From: Stigmatella aurantiaca DW4/3-1
Lineage (GTDB): Bacteria > Myxococcota > Myxococcia > Myxococcales > Myxococcaceae
Length of the DNA stretch: 64,000 nucleotides
Reading direction: 5' to 3'
NCBI RefSeq assembly: GCF_000165485.1
Contig: NC_014623.1
Coordinates: forward strand, 1-64,000
The notes under the pieces are model-generated. The model was not told the origin of the DNA. It ran no database searches and saw only the letters and a program-made list of their open reading frames with translations. Both the position numbers and the translations under genes were made by a program. Below are positions 1-8,018 of this stretch, in pieces; position 1 is the first letter of the stretch; each line of letters begins with the position of its first letter.

Positions 1-75
1 TGATCGCCCAGAGGCCCTTTGTTAGCACGGTCGGCCTCTCGGCCCCTGGCCGAACTTCCTTTGACTGAGGCCTGT

Positions 76-1428
76 GTGAGCGCCCTCGCTGAAGCCCTTC
101 CCGCCTCGCCCAGCGCCGGCATGGTCTGGGCCCGAACCCTGGAGACCATCCGCCAGGACGGGAAGACCTATGCCCTGACCTGGCTGGAGCGGATGTGCGC
201 CCTGGACGTCCGGGAGGGGGCGCTGGTGCTGGGCGTGCCCGATCGCTTCTTCCGGGACTGGGTGGATGACCACTACCGGGCGCTGCTCGAGTCCACGCTG
301 GCCCGGGTGGGCGAGGGGCTGGGCCGGGTGGCCTACGAAGTCGTGGAGGCGCCGCCCCCTTCGGTGCACCTGGCGCCCACCCCCGTCACCGCCACCAACG
401 CCATGCGGCCGCCCCGGCTGAGCCCGCGGTTCACCTTTGGCACCTTCGTGGTGGCCGACAGCAACCAGCTCCCCGCCGCCGCCGCCGCCGCGGTGGCCGA
501 CAAGCCCGGGCACCACTACAACCCGCTCTACATCTATGGCGGCACGGGGCTGGGAAAGACGCACCTGTTGCACGCGGTGGGAAACCTCATCTGGGAGCGC
601 AACCCCGCCCAGCGCGTGGTGTACCTGTCGAGCGAGCAGTTCACCAACGAGTACGTGGAGAGCGTGCGCGAGCACCGGATGACGGAGTTCCGCCGCAAGT
701 TCCGGGATGAGTGCGATGTGCTGCTCATCGACGACATCCAGTTCCTGGGCAAGCGCGAGGAGACGCAGAAGGAGTTCTTCTACACCTTCAACACGCTCTA
801 CGAGCAGAACAAGGCCATCGTGCTCACCAGCGACACGGTGCCCTCGGAAATCCCGGGCCTGGAGGACCGGCTGCGCAGCCGCTTCGCCATGGGGCTTTTG
901 ACGGACATCCGCGAGCCCAGCTACGAGACGCGGGTGGCCATCCTCCAGAAGAAGGCGGAGGCGGAAGGGTTGGGGCTGCCGGACGACGTGGCGCACTTCA
1001 TCGCCAAACACATCCAGAAGAACGTGCGCGAGCTGGAGGGGGCGCTGGTGAAGCTGTCGGCCATCCACAGCCTGAGCCGGCTGCCGGTGACGGTGGAGTT
1101 CGCCGCCCAGGTGCTCAAGGACATCCTGCCCACACACCAGTCCGTGGACGTGGAGTCCATCCAGCGCGAGGTGGCCCGCTATTACAAGGTCACCGTGGAG
1201 GCGCTGCGCGAGGACCGGCGGCACAAGGCGCTGGCCCACGCGCGCCAGGTGGCCATGTACCTGAGCCGCAAGCTGACGAAGAGCTCGTTTCCGGAGATTG
1301 CCTCGCGGTTCAACAAGGACCACTCGACGGTCATCTCCGCGGTGCGCAAGGTCGAGGGGCTGCGGGAAACGGACGCCGGGCTCAAGCGCGAGCTGGACGA
1401 ATTGGAAGCAAAGCTGGGCGGCCACTGA
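76..1428 (+). CDS. dnaA: Chromosomal replication initiator protein DnaA
   Basis: DnaA is the ATP-dependent origin-binding AAA+ protein that melts oriC and loads helicase. The N-terminal domain I is followed by a variable Ala/Pro linker that includes a (GCC)n run giving seven alanines. Next come the AAA+ core with Walker A GGTGLGKTH (near residue 160) and Walker B LLIDDIQFL, and a C-terminal domain IV with the DnaA-box signature KDHSTVISAVRKVE. About 450 aa is normal for the family. The GTG at 76 is preferred because TGAGG lies just upstream. The frame is open back to a TTG at 19, and ATG 121 is a shorter option. No dnaN follows. No DnaA boxes were seen in the few bases upstream, so any origin lies outside the window. 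Function is near certain; the start is not. Confidence 0.96.
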   Translation: MSALAEALPASPSAGMVWARTLETIRQDGKTYALTWLERMCALDVREGALVLGVPDRFFRDWVDDHYRALLESTLARVGEGLGRVAYEVVEAPPPSVHLAPTPVTATNAMRPPRLSPRFTFGTFVVADSNQLPAAAAAAVADKPGHHYNPLYIYGGTGLGKTHLLHAVGNLIWERNPAQRVVYLSSEQFTNEYVESVREHRMTEFRRKFRDECDVLLIDDIQFLGKREETQKEFFYTFNTLYEQNKAIVLTSDTVPSEIPGLEDRLRSRFAMGLLTDIREPSYETRVAILQKKAEAEGLGLPDDVAHFIAKHIQKNVRELEGALVKLSAIHSLSRLPVTVEFAAQVLKDILPTHQSVDVESIQREVARYYKVTVEALREDRRHKALAHARQVAMYLSRKLTKSSFPEIASRFNKDHSTVISAVRKVEGLRETDAGLKRELDELEAKLGGH

Positions 1429-1454
1429 CACGCGCGAGCGGTTAGCATGGCGGG

Positions 1455-2372
1455 ATGAGCTCTCCCATGCGAGTGAAGATGGCCCCCCAGGGCCCCGAGG
1501 TGTCCCGGCTGGTCTATGGCGTCTGGCGGATGCAGGAGGACGCCCAGGGGACGGACCCCCAGCGGGTGCTCGGAAAGGTTCAGGCCTGCCTGGACCTGGG
1601 CATCACCACCTTCGACCACGCCGACATCTATGGCGGCTACCGGTGCGAGGAATTGTTTGGCGCCGCGCTCCGGACGAACCCCGGGCTGCGGCAGCGCCTG
1701 GAGCTGGTGACCAAGTGCGGCATCATGCTGACGCACCCGGCCCGGCCCCAGAACTGGATCAAACACTACGACTATTCGCGCCAGCACCTCATCGGCTCCG
1801 TGGAGCAGTCGCTGCGCAACCTCGCCACGGATTACATTGATGTGTTGCTCTTGCACCGGCCGAGCCCCTTGCTGGACCCGGCCGAGGCGGCCGAGGCCCT
1901 GCGCCTGCTGGTGGAGCAAGGCAAGGTGCGGCACGTGGGCGTCTCCAACTTCACCCCGGCCCAGTTCGACATGCTGGCCAGCTACCTGCCCACGCCGATC
2001 GTCACGAACCAGGTGGAACTCCACCCCTTGAGGCCGGAGCCCTTCCTGGATGGCACGCTGGACCACTGCCTGCGCCAGCGCATCCTGCCCATGGGCTGGT
2101 CCCCGCTGGCCGGCGGCCGGCTGATGACAGGACATGGGGAAGCCGAAGGCCGAACCCGCGAGGTTTTGCACGGACTGGGCCACAAGTACGGGGTGGCCCC
2201 CGAGACCATCGTCTACGCGTGGCTCTTGCGGCACCCGTCCCGCATCCTGCCCGTCCTCGGCACGAATCAACCGGAGCGCATCGCCTCGGCCGCGCGGGCG
2301 CTCTCGCTCTCGCTGGACACGCAGGACTGGTTCGCGGTGTGGCGCGCCGCCACGGGCACCGAGGTGCCCTGA
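1455..2372 (+). CDS. Aldo/keto reductase (YdhF-like)
   Basis: A cytosolic NADPH-dependent oxidoreductase of the aldo/keto reductase superfamily, 305 aa, with TIM-barrel fold expected. The catalytic tetrad is visible as Asp in HADIYGGY, Tyr in the same motif, Lys in LVTKCGI and His in LLLHRP. The cofactor-binding C-terminal part has [10 protein letters not shown] and a late NQPERI segment. Overall it resembles the E. coli YdhF subgroup (from memory). The physiological substrate is unknown. The gene starts 26 nt after dnaA on the same strand, so it may be partly read through from dnaA. A strong terminator follows its stop. Confidence 0.9.
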   Translation: MSSPMRVKMAPQGPEVSRLVYGVWRMQEDAQGTDPQRVLGKVQACLDLGITTFDHADIYGGYRCEELFGAALRTNPGLRQRLELVTKCGIMLTHPARPQNWIKHYDYSRQHLIGSVEQSLRNLATDYIDVLLLHRPSPLLDPAEAAEALRLLVEQGKVRHVGVSNFTPAQFDMLASYLPTPIVTNQVELHPLRPEPFLDGTLDHCLRQRILPMGWSPLAGGRLMTGHGEAEGRTREVLHGLGHKYGVAPETIVYAWLLRHPSRILPVLGTNQPERIASAARALSLSLDTQDWFAVWRAATGTEVP

Positions 2373-2402
2373 GCACGCCGTCTTTCTTTCCCTTGAATTG
2401 AG

Positions 2403-2447
2403 AAACGGCCGGTGGGCGCTCGTGGGCCCCCGGCCGTTTCCGTTTTT
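2403..2447 (+). terminator. Rho-independent terminator after the aldo/keto reductase
   Basis: A perfect 10-bp inverted repeat, AAACGGCCGG (2403-2412) and CCGGCCGTTT (2430-2439), with a 17-nt loop, is followed by CCGTTTTT. It separates the dnaA/aldo-keto reductase unit from the pilin genes. Confidence 0.85.
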
Positions 2448-2570
2448 CAGCCCCTCCCGGGGGCGTCCTGGTGCCCAAGCACGTCAGCGGTTGCCGTGCT
2501 TTGTCATTTCCCGGCCCCGCCCTCGCGCCAAACCCCCGGCAATCCCTTGCATGCAGGCCTTCCAGAAAGG

Positions 2571-2586
2571 TGGCCCGCTGCTTGCT
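2571..2586 (+). promoter_or_regulatory. Sigma-54 (-24/-12) promoter of the pilin genes
   Basis: TGGCCC, five bases, then TTGCT matches the sigma-54 consensus TGGCAC-N5-TTGCW with one mismatch and exact GG-to-GC spacing. It sits about 45 nt before the first pilin ATG, so transcription would begin near 2598. The M. xanthus pilA gene is known to be sigma-54 dependent under PilR. Use of the same system here is inferred from the site and the gene type. Confidence 0.8.
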
Positions 2587-2631
2587 TTGGCTCCCTGGCG
2601 TTGTCCTTCCCCACAACGCAGGAGTTTCCTC

Positions 2632-3267
2632 ATGACGCCACGCCGTCAGCCGTCTGGCTTTACCCTCATCGAACTCATGATTGTCGTTGCCATCATTGGC
2701 ATTCTGGCCGCCATCGCCATCCCCAGCTTCAATCGCTTCCAGGCCCGCGCACGCCAGTCCGAAGTCAACGTCAACCTCAAGAGCCTCTTCACCGGCATGC
2801 GCACCCAGCAGCGCATGCCCACCGAGCAGATCCGCGCCAGCGGCTTCTCCCCCGAGCGCGGCAACCGCTACAGCTATCACCTCGGAGACTGCAGCAGCTA
2901 CGAGGTCCGGGACACCCTCGACGCCGTGTACAGCAACAGCGACAATTGCATCGGCGTGGACACCTTCAAGTTCCCCCATCTTCCCAACATCTTCACGCAT
3001 GTGGAGACACCGGTTCAGTGGAACGCGAAGGGCTCTAACAACAGCATGGGCTCCTCGCCCGGAATCTATGGCACGGCCGGGAACTGGGACTTCCTGGCCT
3101 ATGGCGCGGGCGACGTGGACAACAGCCCCACCCTCGATTACAGCGACAGCTGGTTCATCTCGTCCGCGGATGGCCTTGCCTCTCCTGTGTGCCCTGCCTC
3201 CGGGCTCCCCGAAGCGGTGTCCGCTGGAGAGCCCTTCAACGTCTCCAATGACGTCTCCTGCGACTGA
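2632..3267 (+). CDS. Type IV pilin, PilA family (first tandem copy)
   Basis: Secreted major-pilin-like protein of 211 aa. The 9-residue leader MTPRRQPSG would be cut before Phe by prepilin peptidase, giving an N-methylated [14 protein letters not shown] helix with the conserved Glu at mature position 5. The globular part keeps myxobacterial PilA landmarks: the [14 protein letters not shown] block and a Cys-containing end reading [15 protein letters not shown] precedes the ATG (ACGCAGGAGTTTCCTC). A sigma-54 promoter lies upstream and a near-identical paralogue follows 57 nt downstream, so the two probably form one transcript. I cannot say whether this is the main motility pilin or an accessory copy, because no pilB/C/R/S genes are in view. 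Confidence 0.88.
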   Translation: MTPRRQPSGFTLIELMIVVAIIGILAAIAIPSFNRFQARARQSEVNVNLKSLFTGMRTQQRMPTEQIRASGFSPERGNRYSYHLGDCSSYEVRDTLDAVYSNSDNCIGVDTFKFPHLPNIFTHVETPVQWNAKGSNNSMGSSPGIYGTAGNWDFLAYGAGDVDNSPTLDYSDSWFISSADGLASPVCPASGLPEAVSAGEPFNVSNDVSCD

Positions 3268-3324
3268 GCCCCTTCCCGACCTCTGACTGATCCCCCCACC
3301 CATTCATCCCCCTGGAGTCCTCTC

Positions 3325-3963
3325 ATGACGCCGCGCCGTCAGCCGTCTGGCTTTACCCTCATCGAACTCATGATTGTCGTTGCCATCATTGGCATTCTGG
3401 CCGCCATCGCCATTCCCAGCTTCAATCGCTTCCAGGCCCGCGCACGCCAGTCCGAAGTCAACGTCAACCTCAAGAGCCTCTTCACTGGCCTGCGCACCCA
3501 GCAGCGCCAGCCCCCCGAGCAGATCCATGCCAGCGGCTTCGCCCCCGAGCGCGGCAACCGCTACAGCTATCACCTCGGAGACTGCAGCATCTTCGAGGAC
3601 CGCAGCGCCCTCGACGCCCAGTCTCACAACGAAGACTCCTGCGTCGGCGTGGACACCTTCAAGTACCCCCAGTTTCCCAACACCTTCAATGTCACCCAGA
3701 CGCCGGGGCCCACCTGGGACACCCACAGCACCCAGAATGGCCTGACCGAGACACCGGGGCTCGTGGGCACGCGCGAGAACTGGGACTTCTTGGCCTACGG
3801 CGCCGGGGATGTGGATAACAGTCCCGACAACGAGCAGTTCGCCGACACCTGGCTCATCTCCTCCGCGGATGGAATGCTCAGCTCCGTCTGTCCCGCCAAC
3901 ACCTTGGAGACCGTGGCCGCGGGTGAGCCTTTCAACGTCGCCAACGACGTCAGCTGCGACTAA
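3325..3963 (+). CDS. Type IV pilin, PilA family (second tandem copy)
   Basis: Paralogue of the preceding gene, 212 aa, with the same leader, cleavage site, Glu5 and [14 protein letters not shown] block, and the same cysteine-bearing C-terminus ([11 protein letters not shown]). The first ~170 nt differ from copy one at only about four positions, including synonymous sites. The surface-exposed middle (about residues 90-180) has diverged strongly. No separate promoter is visible in the 57-nt gap, and TGGAG precedes the ATG. The pattern implies recent duplication or gene conversion restricted to the polymerisation helix. Confidence 0.87.
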   Translation: MTPRRQPSGFTLIELMIVVAIIGILAAIAIPSFNRFQARARQSEVNVNLKSLFTGLRTQQRQPPEQIHASGFAPERGNRYSYHLGDCSIFEDRSALDAQSHNEDSCVGVDTFKYPQFPNTFNVTQTPGPTWDTHSTQNGLTETPGLVGTRENWDFLAYGAGDVDNSPDNEQFADTWLISSADGMLSSVCPANTLETVAAGEPFNVANDVSCD

Positions 3964-4245
3964 TCCGCGACGCCTGAGCCGGCGGGGCCCGCCTCCTGGC
4001 CCCCCCGCGTGTGGCGCACGACACGCCCCCGAGGGCGTGGGTGAGTGCGCGGAAGAGGGTCCGTCGGCAGGCCGCTGGAGCGCCACGCCACGTCCCCATC
4101 AGGGCGGAGCCACGAGGCGCCTCCCACTCCCAGGCCGAAGTCCCTCCGGAATACCTCTGGCTCGAAGGACCGCACCTCCCCCCCTCGTTCGAAGCCGTCT
4201 TCGACAAGGGCCCGGACTGCGTGCTCGACGGCATCGCGGCGCGGC

Positions 4246-4872
4246 TCAGGCGTTGACGAAGGCGGCGAGCGACGCGCCCACGGCGTCGAGGGGGGCGATC
4301 TCGCGTCGGGCCCGGCACACGATCAGGACGCCTTCGAGCGCCGCCAGAATGAGCGCCGCGGCGCTGTGGGCCTTCTCCCCCGGCATGCCCGCCGACCGCA
4401 GGGCCTGTTCGAGCGCCCGCTCCCAGGCGACGAAGACCGCCGCCGCCCGGTCGCCGAGCGCGGGGTGTCCGAGGCGCTCGTGGGCGACCGCGGCGATGGC
4501 ACACCCCGCCTGGAAGTCAGACTTCACCAGCACCCCGCGCCACGCCTCGATGAACCGGTGCACCACTTGCCCCGGCGTCTCCCCCTCGCGGTGACGGAGG
4601 AGCGTCAGCACCCGGTCCCTCACCAGCGCGATGGCCTCCTCCGTGAGCCCCTCCTTCCCGTCGGGGAAGTGGTGGTAGATGGAGCCTCGCGGGGCGCCGC
4701 TGCGTTCGATGACCTCGGAGAACGAGGTGCCCGCCAGGCCGCGCTCGCTGAGGAGCGACGCGGCCGCCTTCACCATGCGCTCCCGCGGCGCCGCCTGCTC
4801 CCCGGCAGGGACCTCCCGCTCCACCGGGGGACGGACGCGCTTCGAGGACGTGCTTTTCGTGCGATCGGCCAT
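4246..4872 (-). CDS. TetR/AcrR family transcriptional repressor
   Basis: A DNA-binding repressor with an N-terminal TetR helix-turn-helix: VKAASLLSERG-like helix 1, then SFSEVIERSGAPRGSIYHHF. The C-terminal ligand-binding half resembles the LmrA/YxaF group, with the typical HFPDGKEGL turn. The ATG at 4872 gives 208 aa; an in-frame GTG at 4881 is possible. It is transcribed away from the tautomerase gene. Two palindromes sharing the half-site TATGACG lie between them, so autoregulation and control of the tautomerase are likely (inference). Confidence 0.85.
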   Translation of the reverse strand: MADRTKSTSSKRVRPPVEREVPAGEQAAPRERMVKAAASLLSERGLAGTSFSEVIERSGAPRGSIYHHFPDGKEGLTEEAIALVRDRVLTLLRHREGETPGQVVHRFIEAWRGVLVKSDFQAGCAIAAVAHERLGHPALGDRAAAVFVAWERALEQALRSAGMPGEKAHSAAALILAALEGVLIVCRARREIAPLDAVGASLAAFVNA

Positions 4873-4886
4873 GGGGGTCACTTGAC

Positions 4887-4902
4887 TATGACGCGCATCA
4901 TA
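4887..4902. promoter_or_regulatory. Candidate TetR operator 1
   Basis: TATGACGCGCATCATA is an imperfect palindrome with one mismatched pair, in the 77-86-nt gap between the TetR gene and the tautomerase gene. It shares the TATGACG half-site with the second palindrome 15 nt away, as expected for paired TetR-type sites. Confidence 0.6.
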
Positions 4903-4917
4903 GACACTATCGGCGCC

Positions 4918-4937
4918 GTTATGACGACCGTCATAAC
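4918..4937. promoter_or_regulatory. Candidate TetR operator 2
   Basis: GTTATGACG-AC-CGTCATAAC is a perfect 9-bp dyad with a 2-nt spacer, 21 nt before the tautomerase ATG. It has the size and symmetry of a TetR-family operator and would overlap either promoter in this short divergent region. Confidence 0.7.
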
Positions 4938-4958
4938 TTCCTTCTCAGGAGACGCATC

Positions 4959-5408
4959 ATGCCCATGATTGACATCGTAGCACCGGAGGGCACCTTCCCC
5001 GAGTCGAGCGAGGCGGCGCTGCTGGAGCGGGTCACCGGCTGCCTTCTCGAATGGGAGAAGGTGACCCGCATTCCCGTCGCGGTGGCGAACACGGGAGCGT
5101 TCCTTCAGGTGATTCCCCGGGCGCGCGCCGCGGCGGGGGGCAAGGCGGCCAGCGTGGTGCGCGTGCAGGTGCTCACGCCCGCGGGGGCGCTGAAACAGGA
5201 GCAGCGAGACGGCATTGCCGCGGGCATCACCACCCTCGTGGGTGAACTCGCGAGCGAGCCGGGCATTCGCGACCGGACCTGGGTGCTCTTTCACGAAGCC
5301 GTCGACGGCGGGTGGGGGATCGCCGGGACGGCGTACACCCACGCCGGACTCGCGGACATGATTCGCGCCAGCCTGCGCCCCGGTGGTCATCCAGCGCCGG
5401 GGACCTAG
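4959..5408 (+). CDS. Tautomerase-superfamily protein (4-OT/MIF fold)
   Basis: A 149-aa protein beginning Met-Pro, so removal of Met would expose the N-terminal proline that is the general base in 4-oxalocrotonate tautomerase relatives. The length fits a two-repeat member rather than the 60-70-aa small type. The C-terminal half carries a VLFHEAVDGGWGIAG segment similar in spirit to the second beta-alpha-beta repeat. AGGAG lies 8 nt upstream of ATG. The adjacent TetR gene and operators suggest induction by a small aromatic or unsaturated compound. The substrate is unknown. Confidence 0.7.
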   Translation: MPMIDIVAPEGTFPESSEAALLERVTGCLLEWEKVTRIPVAVANTGAFLQVIPRARAAAGGKAASVVRVQVLTPAGALKQEQRDGIAAGITTLVGELASEPGIRDRTWVLFHEAVDGGWGIAGTAYTHAGLADMIRASLRPGGHPAPGT

Positions 5409-5690
5409 TTCCACAAGGCCCTGAAATAACAGGGGGTTACAGCGCGCCACGTCAGACAAGGCCGTGGCAACCGGCTTCCGCGAGCGCAAACATTCAAATC
5501 ATTTTCATGTTCGTGCATGCCTCGCCGAGCCGCCGCGGGTTCCATCCCCAACCTGCGCTCTTCCTGCACAATCTCTCGGACGCGATGCCCTCGCGCATTC
5601 ACCTCACCCTTCCCGCGTGAAGCGCGGACTGAGCAGCCCCCACCAGCTTCACAGCGTGGCGCCCCTGACCTCACTGCCTTGAAGAAACAC

Positions 5691-6227
5691 ATGCCCTCCG
5701 TGAAGCTCCTCCTGGCGCAAGCACGCACCCCCCAGGACGTGGATGTCCGGCTGGCGGGATCTCCCGAGGGCCTTCTGGAACAACTCCAGGAAGCGGGTCG
5801 GCGAGACCTGGGCGATCGACTCCGCTTCGAGGTGAGCGATCGCGCGGAGGACGAGGCCCACATCGAAGGGGAGGGCCTTGTCTACGAAGGCCGCCGCTTC
5901 AAGGTCGAGGCGCAGCTCGCCGGCAAACCGTCGCTTTCGGTGACGTGCTCACGGGCGAGGTAGAGAACCGGGAGGGCCTGGATATCCTCTCCTTCGTCGG
6001 AGCCCCCCGCTCCCGCGTGCGGCTGTACCCGCGGGAGACCCACGTCGCGGAGAAGCTCCATGCCTACACGCTGCCGCGCTCCAAGCCCAACTCGCGCGTG
6101 AAGGATGCTGCCCTGGCATTCCATGGACGAGGTGCTCAAGGTCGCCCGCGCCTTCTTGGAGCCAGTGCTGCGCGGCGAGCGTGGAACGTGGACAAAGGGT
6201 GCTCGCTCCTGGTCCACCGTGGCGTGA
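5691..6227 (+). pseudogene. Broken AbiEii/AbiGii-type nucleotidyltransferase
   Basis: Remnants of an AbiEii-family nucleotidyltransferase (the toxin half of abortive-infection AbiE systems) lie in three frames. Frame one (5691 to about 5935) holds ARTPQDVDVRLAGSPEGLL and EGLVYEGRRFKVEAQLAGK. Frame two (about 5940-6108) holds the diagnostic ETHVAEKLHAYTLPR-S-KPNSRVKD. Frame three (about 6110-6227) holds MDEVLKVARAFLEPVLRGE. The N-terminal part expected to carry the GG-ALxxR nucleotidyltransferase motif is missing, as is the usual segment after SRVKD. No antitoxin gene is adjacent. It is non-functional. The family assignment is from memory of the conserved motif order. Confidence 0.72.
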
Positions 6228-7181
6228 TCAGAACTGGCCCGCGCGCGCATCCTCGAAGGCCACCCGGTGCTTCATGTAGAGGGTGTCCAGCATGTGGTTG
6301 CTGATGGGGTTCAGGTTGCCATCGGTGAACCGGTGCACCACCGCGCCCTTGCCCGCATCCTTGATGAAGGCCAGCGGATCCAGGCTTCCGCCCAGGCCCG
6401 TGAGCGTGGGCACCGCGTCCGCCTCGTTGATGTAGTGCACGTACTGGGGGCCATCCGGGTAGCGCGTCGAGGCGGCCCCGAACGTCTCCACCTTCAGGTG
6501 GCTCATCAGCTTCTCGGTGTCCGCCTGGGACAGGCCGTCCTCGACGCGCAGCCGGTTCTGCACATCGAAGAGGGCGCGCGCGGTGATGAGGCCACCCTGG
6601 CTGTAGCCCATCACGCTCACGTCCCGGCCCGCCTTCAGCTCCGAGTAGAGCGTGTCCGCCAGCGTGTCCACCGCGGGGTTGGCGCCCTTGTCCAGCTTGT
6701 CCGTCACGCACTGGGCCAGGTCCGCCGTCAGCCCTTGCGTGGCGTTGTGGATGCCCAGCACCTTCGCGCCCGAGGTGTCCGCGATGGACTGCATCTCCCG
6801 GAGCTGCCCCTCCACCGGCGTCATGATGCCGTTGACGTAGAGGATGGTCTCCTTCGGGTTCGGGTTGTCCCGGGGCGTGACGCCCGGCACCTGGCTCAGC
6901 GGCGTGCCGGGCGCGAAGGTCTGCCCCTGCGTCCCCACCAGCTGCCCGTCGAACATGCGGTCCGGCTTCGAGTCCTTGCCGAAGAGCTTCTCCAGCTCCT
7001 TCAGGTGGGCTGCCTCGAAGACATCCAGCCCCATTTGGATGTTGCTGGGGATGTCCTGGATGGCGCCCTTGACCGCATCCACCACCTTGCCGATGGGGCC
7101 CAAGGCCGTCTTTGCAACAGCGGGGCGGGCGGGCGGGACCGCCGGACTGAAAGAGCTGCGGCTGCGATCAATGGTGCTCAT
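6228..7181 (-). CDS. Alpha/beta-hydrolase-fold protein (lipase-like), secretion unknown
   Basis: 317 aa. The serine nucleophile elbow is visible as VSVMGYSQGGLI, preceded by an ILYVNGIMTP strand-turn like that of PGAP1/DUF676-type lipases. A late ADAVPTLTG segment and NHMLDTLY may hold the acid and histidine. The first 30 residues are a disordered Ser/Pro/Ala segment without a classical signal peptide, a style seen in myxobacterial exported effectors (inference). TAGGA precedes ATG. Its stop adjoins the AbiEii remnant. It could be a hydrolase toxin or an intracellular esterase; no partner gene is evident. Confidence 0.6.
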   Translation of the reverse strand: MSTIDRSRSSFSPAVPPARPAVAKTALGPIGKVVDAVKGAIQDIPSNIQMGLDVFEAAHLKELEKLFGKDSKPDRMFDGQLVGTQGQTFAPGTPLSQVPGVTPRDNPNPKETILYVNGIMTPVEGQLREMQSIADTSGAKVLGIHNATQGLTADLAQCVTDKLDKGANPAVDTLADTLYSELKAGRDVSVMGYSQGGLITARALFDVQNRLRVEDGLSQADTEKLMSHLKVETFGAASTRYPDGPQYVHYINEADAVPTLTGLGGSLDPLAFIKDAGKGAVVHRFTDGNLNPISNHMLDTLYMKHRVAFEDARAGQF

Positions 7182-7311
7182 GGCCAGGTCCTACCGTCTG
7201 TAAAAGAGGATGAATTTGACTTCATTATCCTACAGGGTAGGCAAAAGTTGCTTCGTGTGGGTTTTTTCACGCACCGTGGGGGGCGGCGGGTCCGGCGCCC
7301 CGCTTCAGGTT

Positions 7312-7335
7312 CTCTTACGAAGTGCTGGGTAAGAG
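7312..7335 (+). promoter_or_regulatory. Inverted repeat overlapping the response-regulator ribosome-binding site
   Basis: CTCTTAC (7312-7318) and GTAAGAG (7329-7335) form a 7-bp dyad with a 10-nt loop, ending 8 nt before the response-regulator ATG. The right arm contains the purine-rich AAGAG(GG) used as Shine-Dalgarno. It may be an RNA hairpin hiding the ribosome-binding site or a DNA operator bound by the regulator itself. Confidence 0.45.
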
Positions 7336-7343
7336 GGCGCACC

Positions 7344-8018
7344 ATGGGCGAACGCATCCTGCTCATCGAGGATGATCCACAGCTGGGCGCACAGATCGCC
7401 GACTTCCTGGGCCGGGCCGGTTTCGAACCGGTGTGGTGGAAGGAGGGGAGGGCCCTGCATCCGGGGGAGGCGGAGGCGTACGGCCTCATCATCCTGGACC
7501 TGATGCTGCCGGGCACCTACGGCATGGACATCCTCCGGGGGCTGCGCGAGGGCTCGGAGGTGCCCGTGCTCGTGCTCAGCGCCCGGAATGACACCTCGGA
7601 CAAGGTGCGGGCGCTGCGGCTGGGCGCGGATGACTACATGACCAAGCCCTTCTGGCCAGAGGAGTTGGTGGAGCGCGTGCGGGCACGGCTGCGCCGGCCG
7701 GTCATGCAGCGCCAGGAGCAGGTGGAGCTGGGCGCGCTGCGGGTGGACCTCCAGGCCCGGGAGGTGCTCGTCCACGGCAAGCCCGTGGAGCTGACGCGCG
7801 TGGAGTTCAACCTGCTGGCGGCCCTGGCGCGCCGGCCCGGGGCGGCGGTGACGCGCCAGTGGCTGGTGGACAACGTGTTGGACCCCGAGCGCGAGGGCAC
7901 CGAGCGCACCCTGGACGTGCACGTGTCCCGGCTGCGCCGCAAGCTGGGGCCGGGCAAACACATCGAGACGGTGTGGGGCATTGGCTACCGGCTGGGCGGC
8001 GGGGGAGGGGACGCGTGA
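7344..8018 (+). CDS. OmpR-family response regulator
   Basis: 224 aa. The N-terminal receiver has the acidic pair EDD, phospho-acceptor Asp in IILDLMLPG, conserved Ser in VLSAR and Lys in YMTKPF. The C-terminal winged helix has ELTRVEFNLLAALARRPG and the recognition region TLDVHVSRLRRKLG, ending in VWGIGYRL. It acts as a transcription factor for the partner kinase. The last four bases overlap the kinase start (GTGA), so the two are translationally coupled. An inverted repeat covers its ribosome-binding site. Confidence 0.93.
   Translation: MGERILLIEDDPQLGAQIADFLGRAGFEPVWWKEGRALHPGEAEAYGLIILDLMLPGTYGMDILRGLREGSEVPVLVLSARNDTSDKVRALRLGADDYMTKPFWPEELVERVRARLRRPVMQRQEQVELGALRVDLQAREVLVHGKPVELTRVEFNLLAALARRPGAAVTRQWLVDNVLDPEREGTERTLDVHVSRLRRKLGPGKHIETVWGIGYRLGGGGGDA

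Noticed and set aside
472-492. (GCC)n microsatellite in dnaA as a phase-variable tract
   Set aside because: A GC-rich trinucleotide run inside the flexible linker is expected; changes would stay in frame.
22-1431. 469-aa open frame antisense to dnaA
   Set aside because: It mirrors dnaA and arises from strong GC3 bias; its composition is His/Val/Gln-rich nonsense without motifs.
4011-4256. 81-aa plus-strand frame whose last 40 residues look protein-like (EYLWLEGPHLPPSFEAVFDKG)
   Set aside because: The N-terminal half is compositionally random, there is no clear ribosome-binding site and no family comes to mind. It may be a remnant. Nothing else was seen in 3964-4245.
5409-5473. CCCTGAAATAACAGGG inverted repeat after the tautomerase gene as a terminator
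   Set aside because: Only 5-6 bp of stem and no T-run; too weak to call. The rest of 5409-5690 holds nothing I can support.
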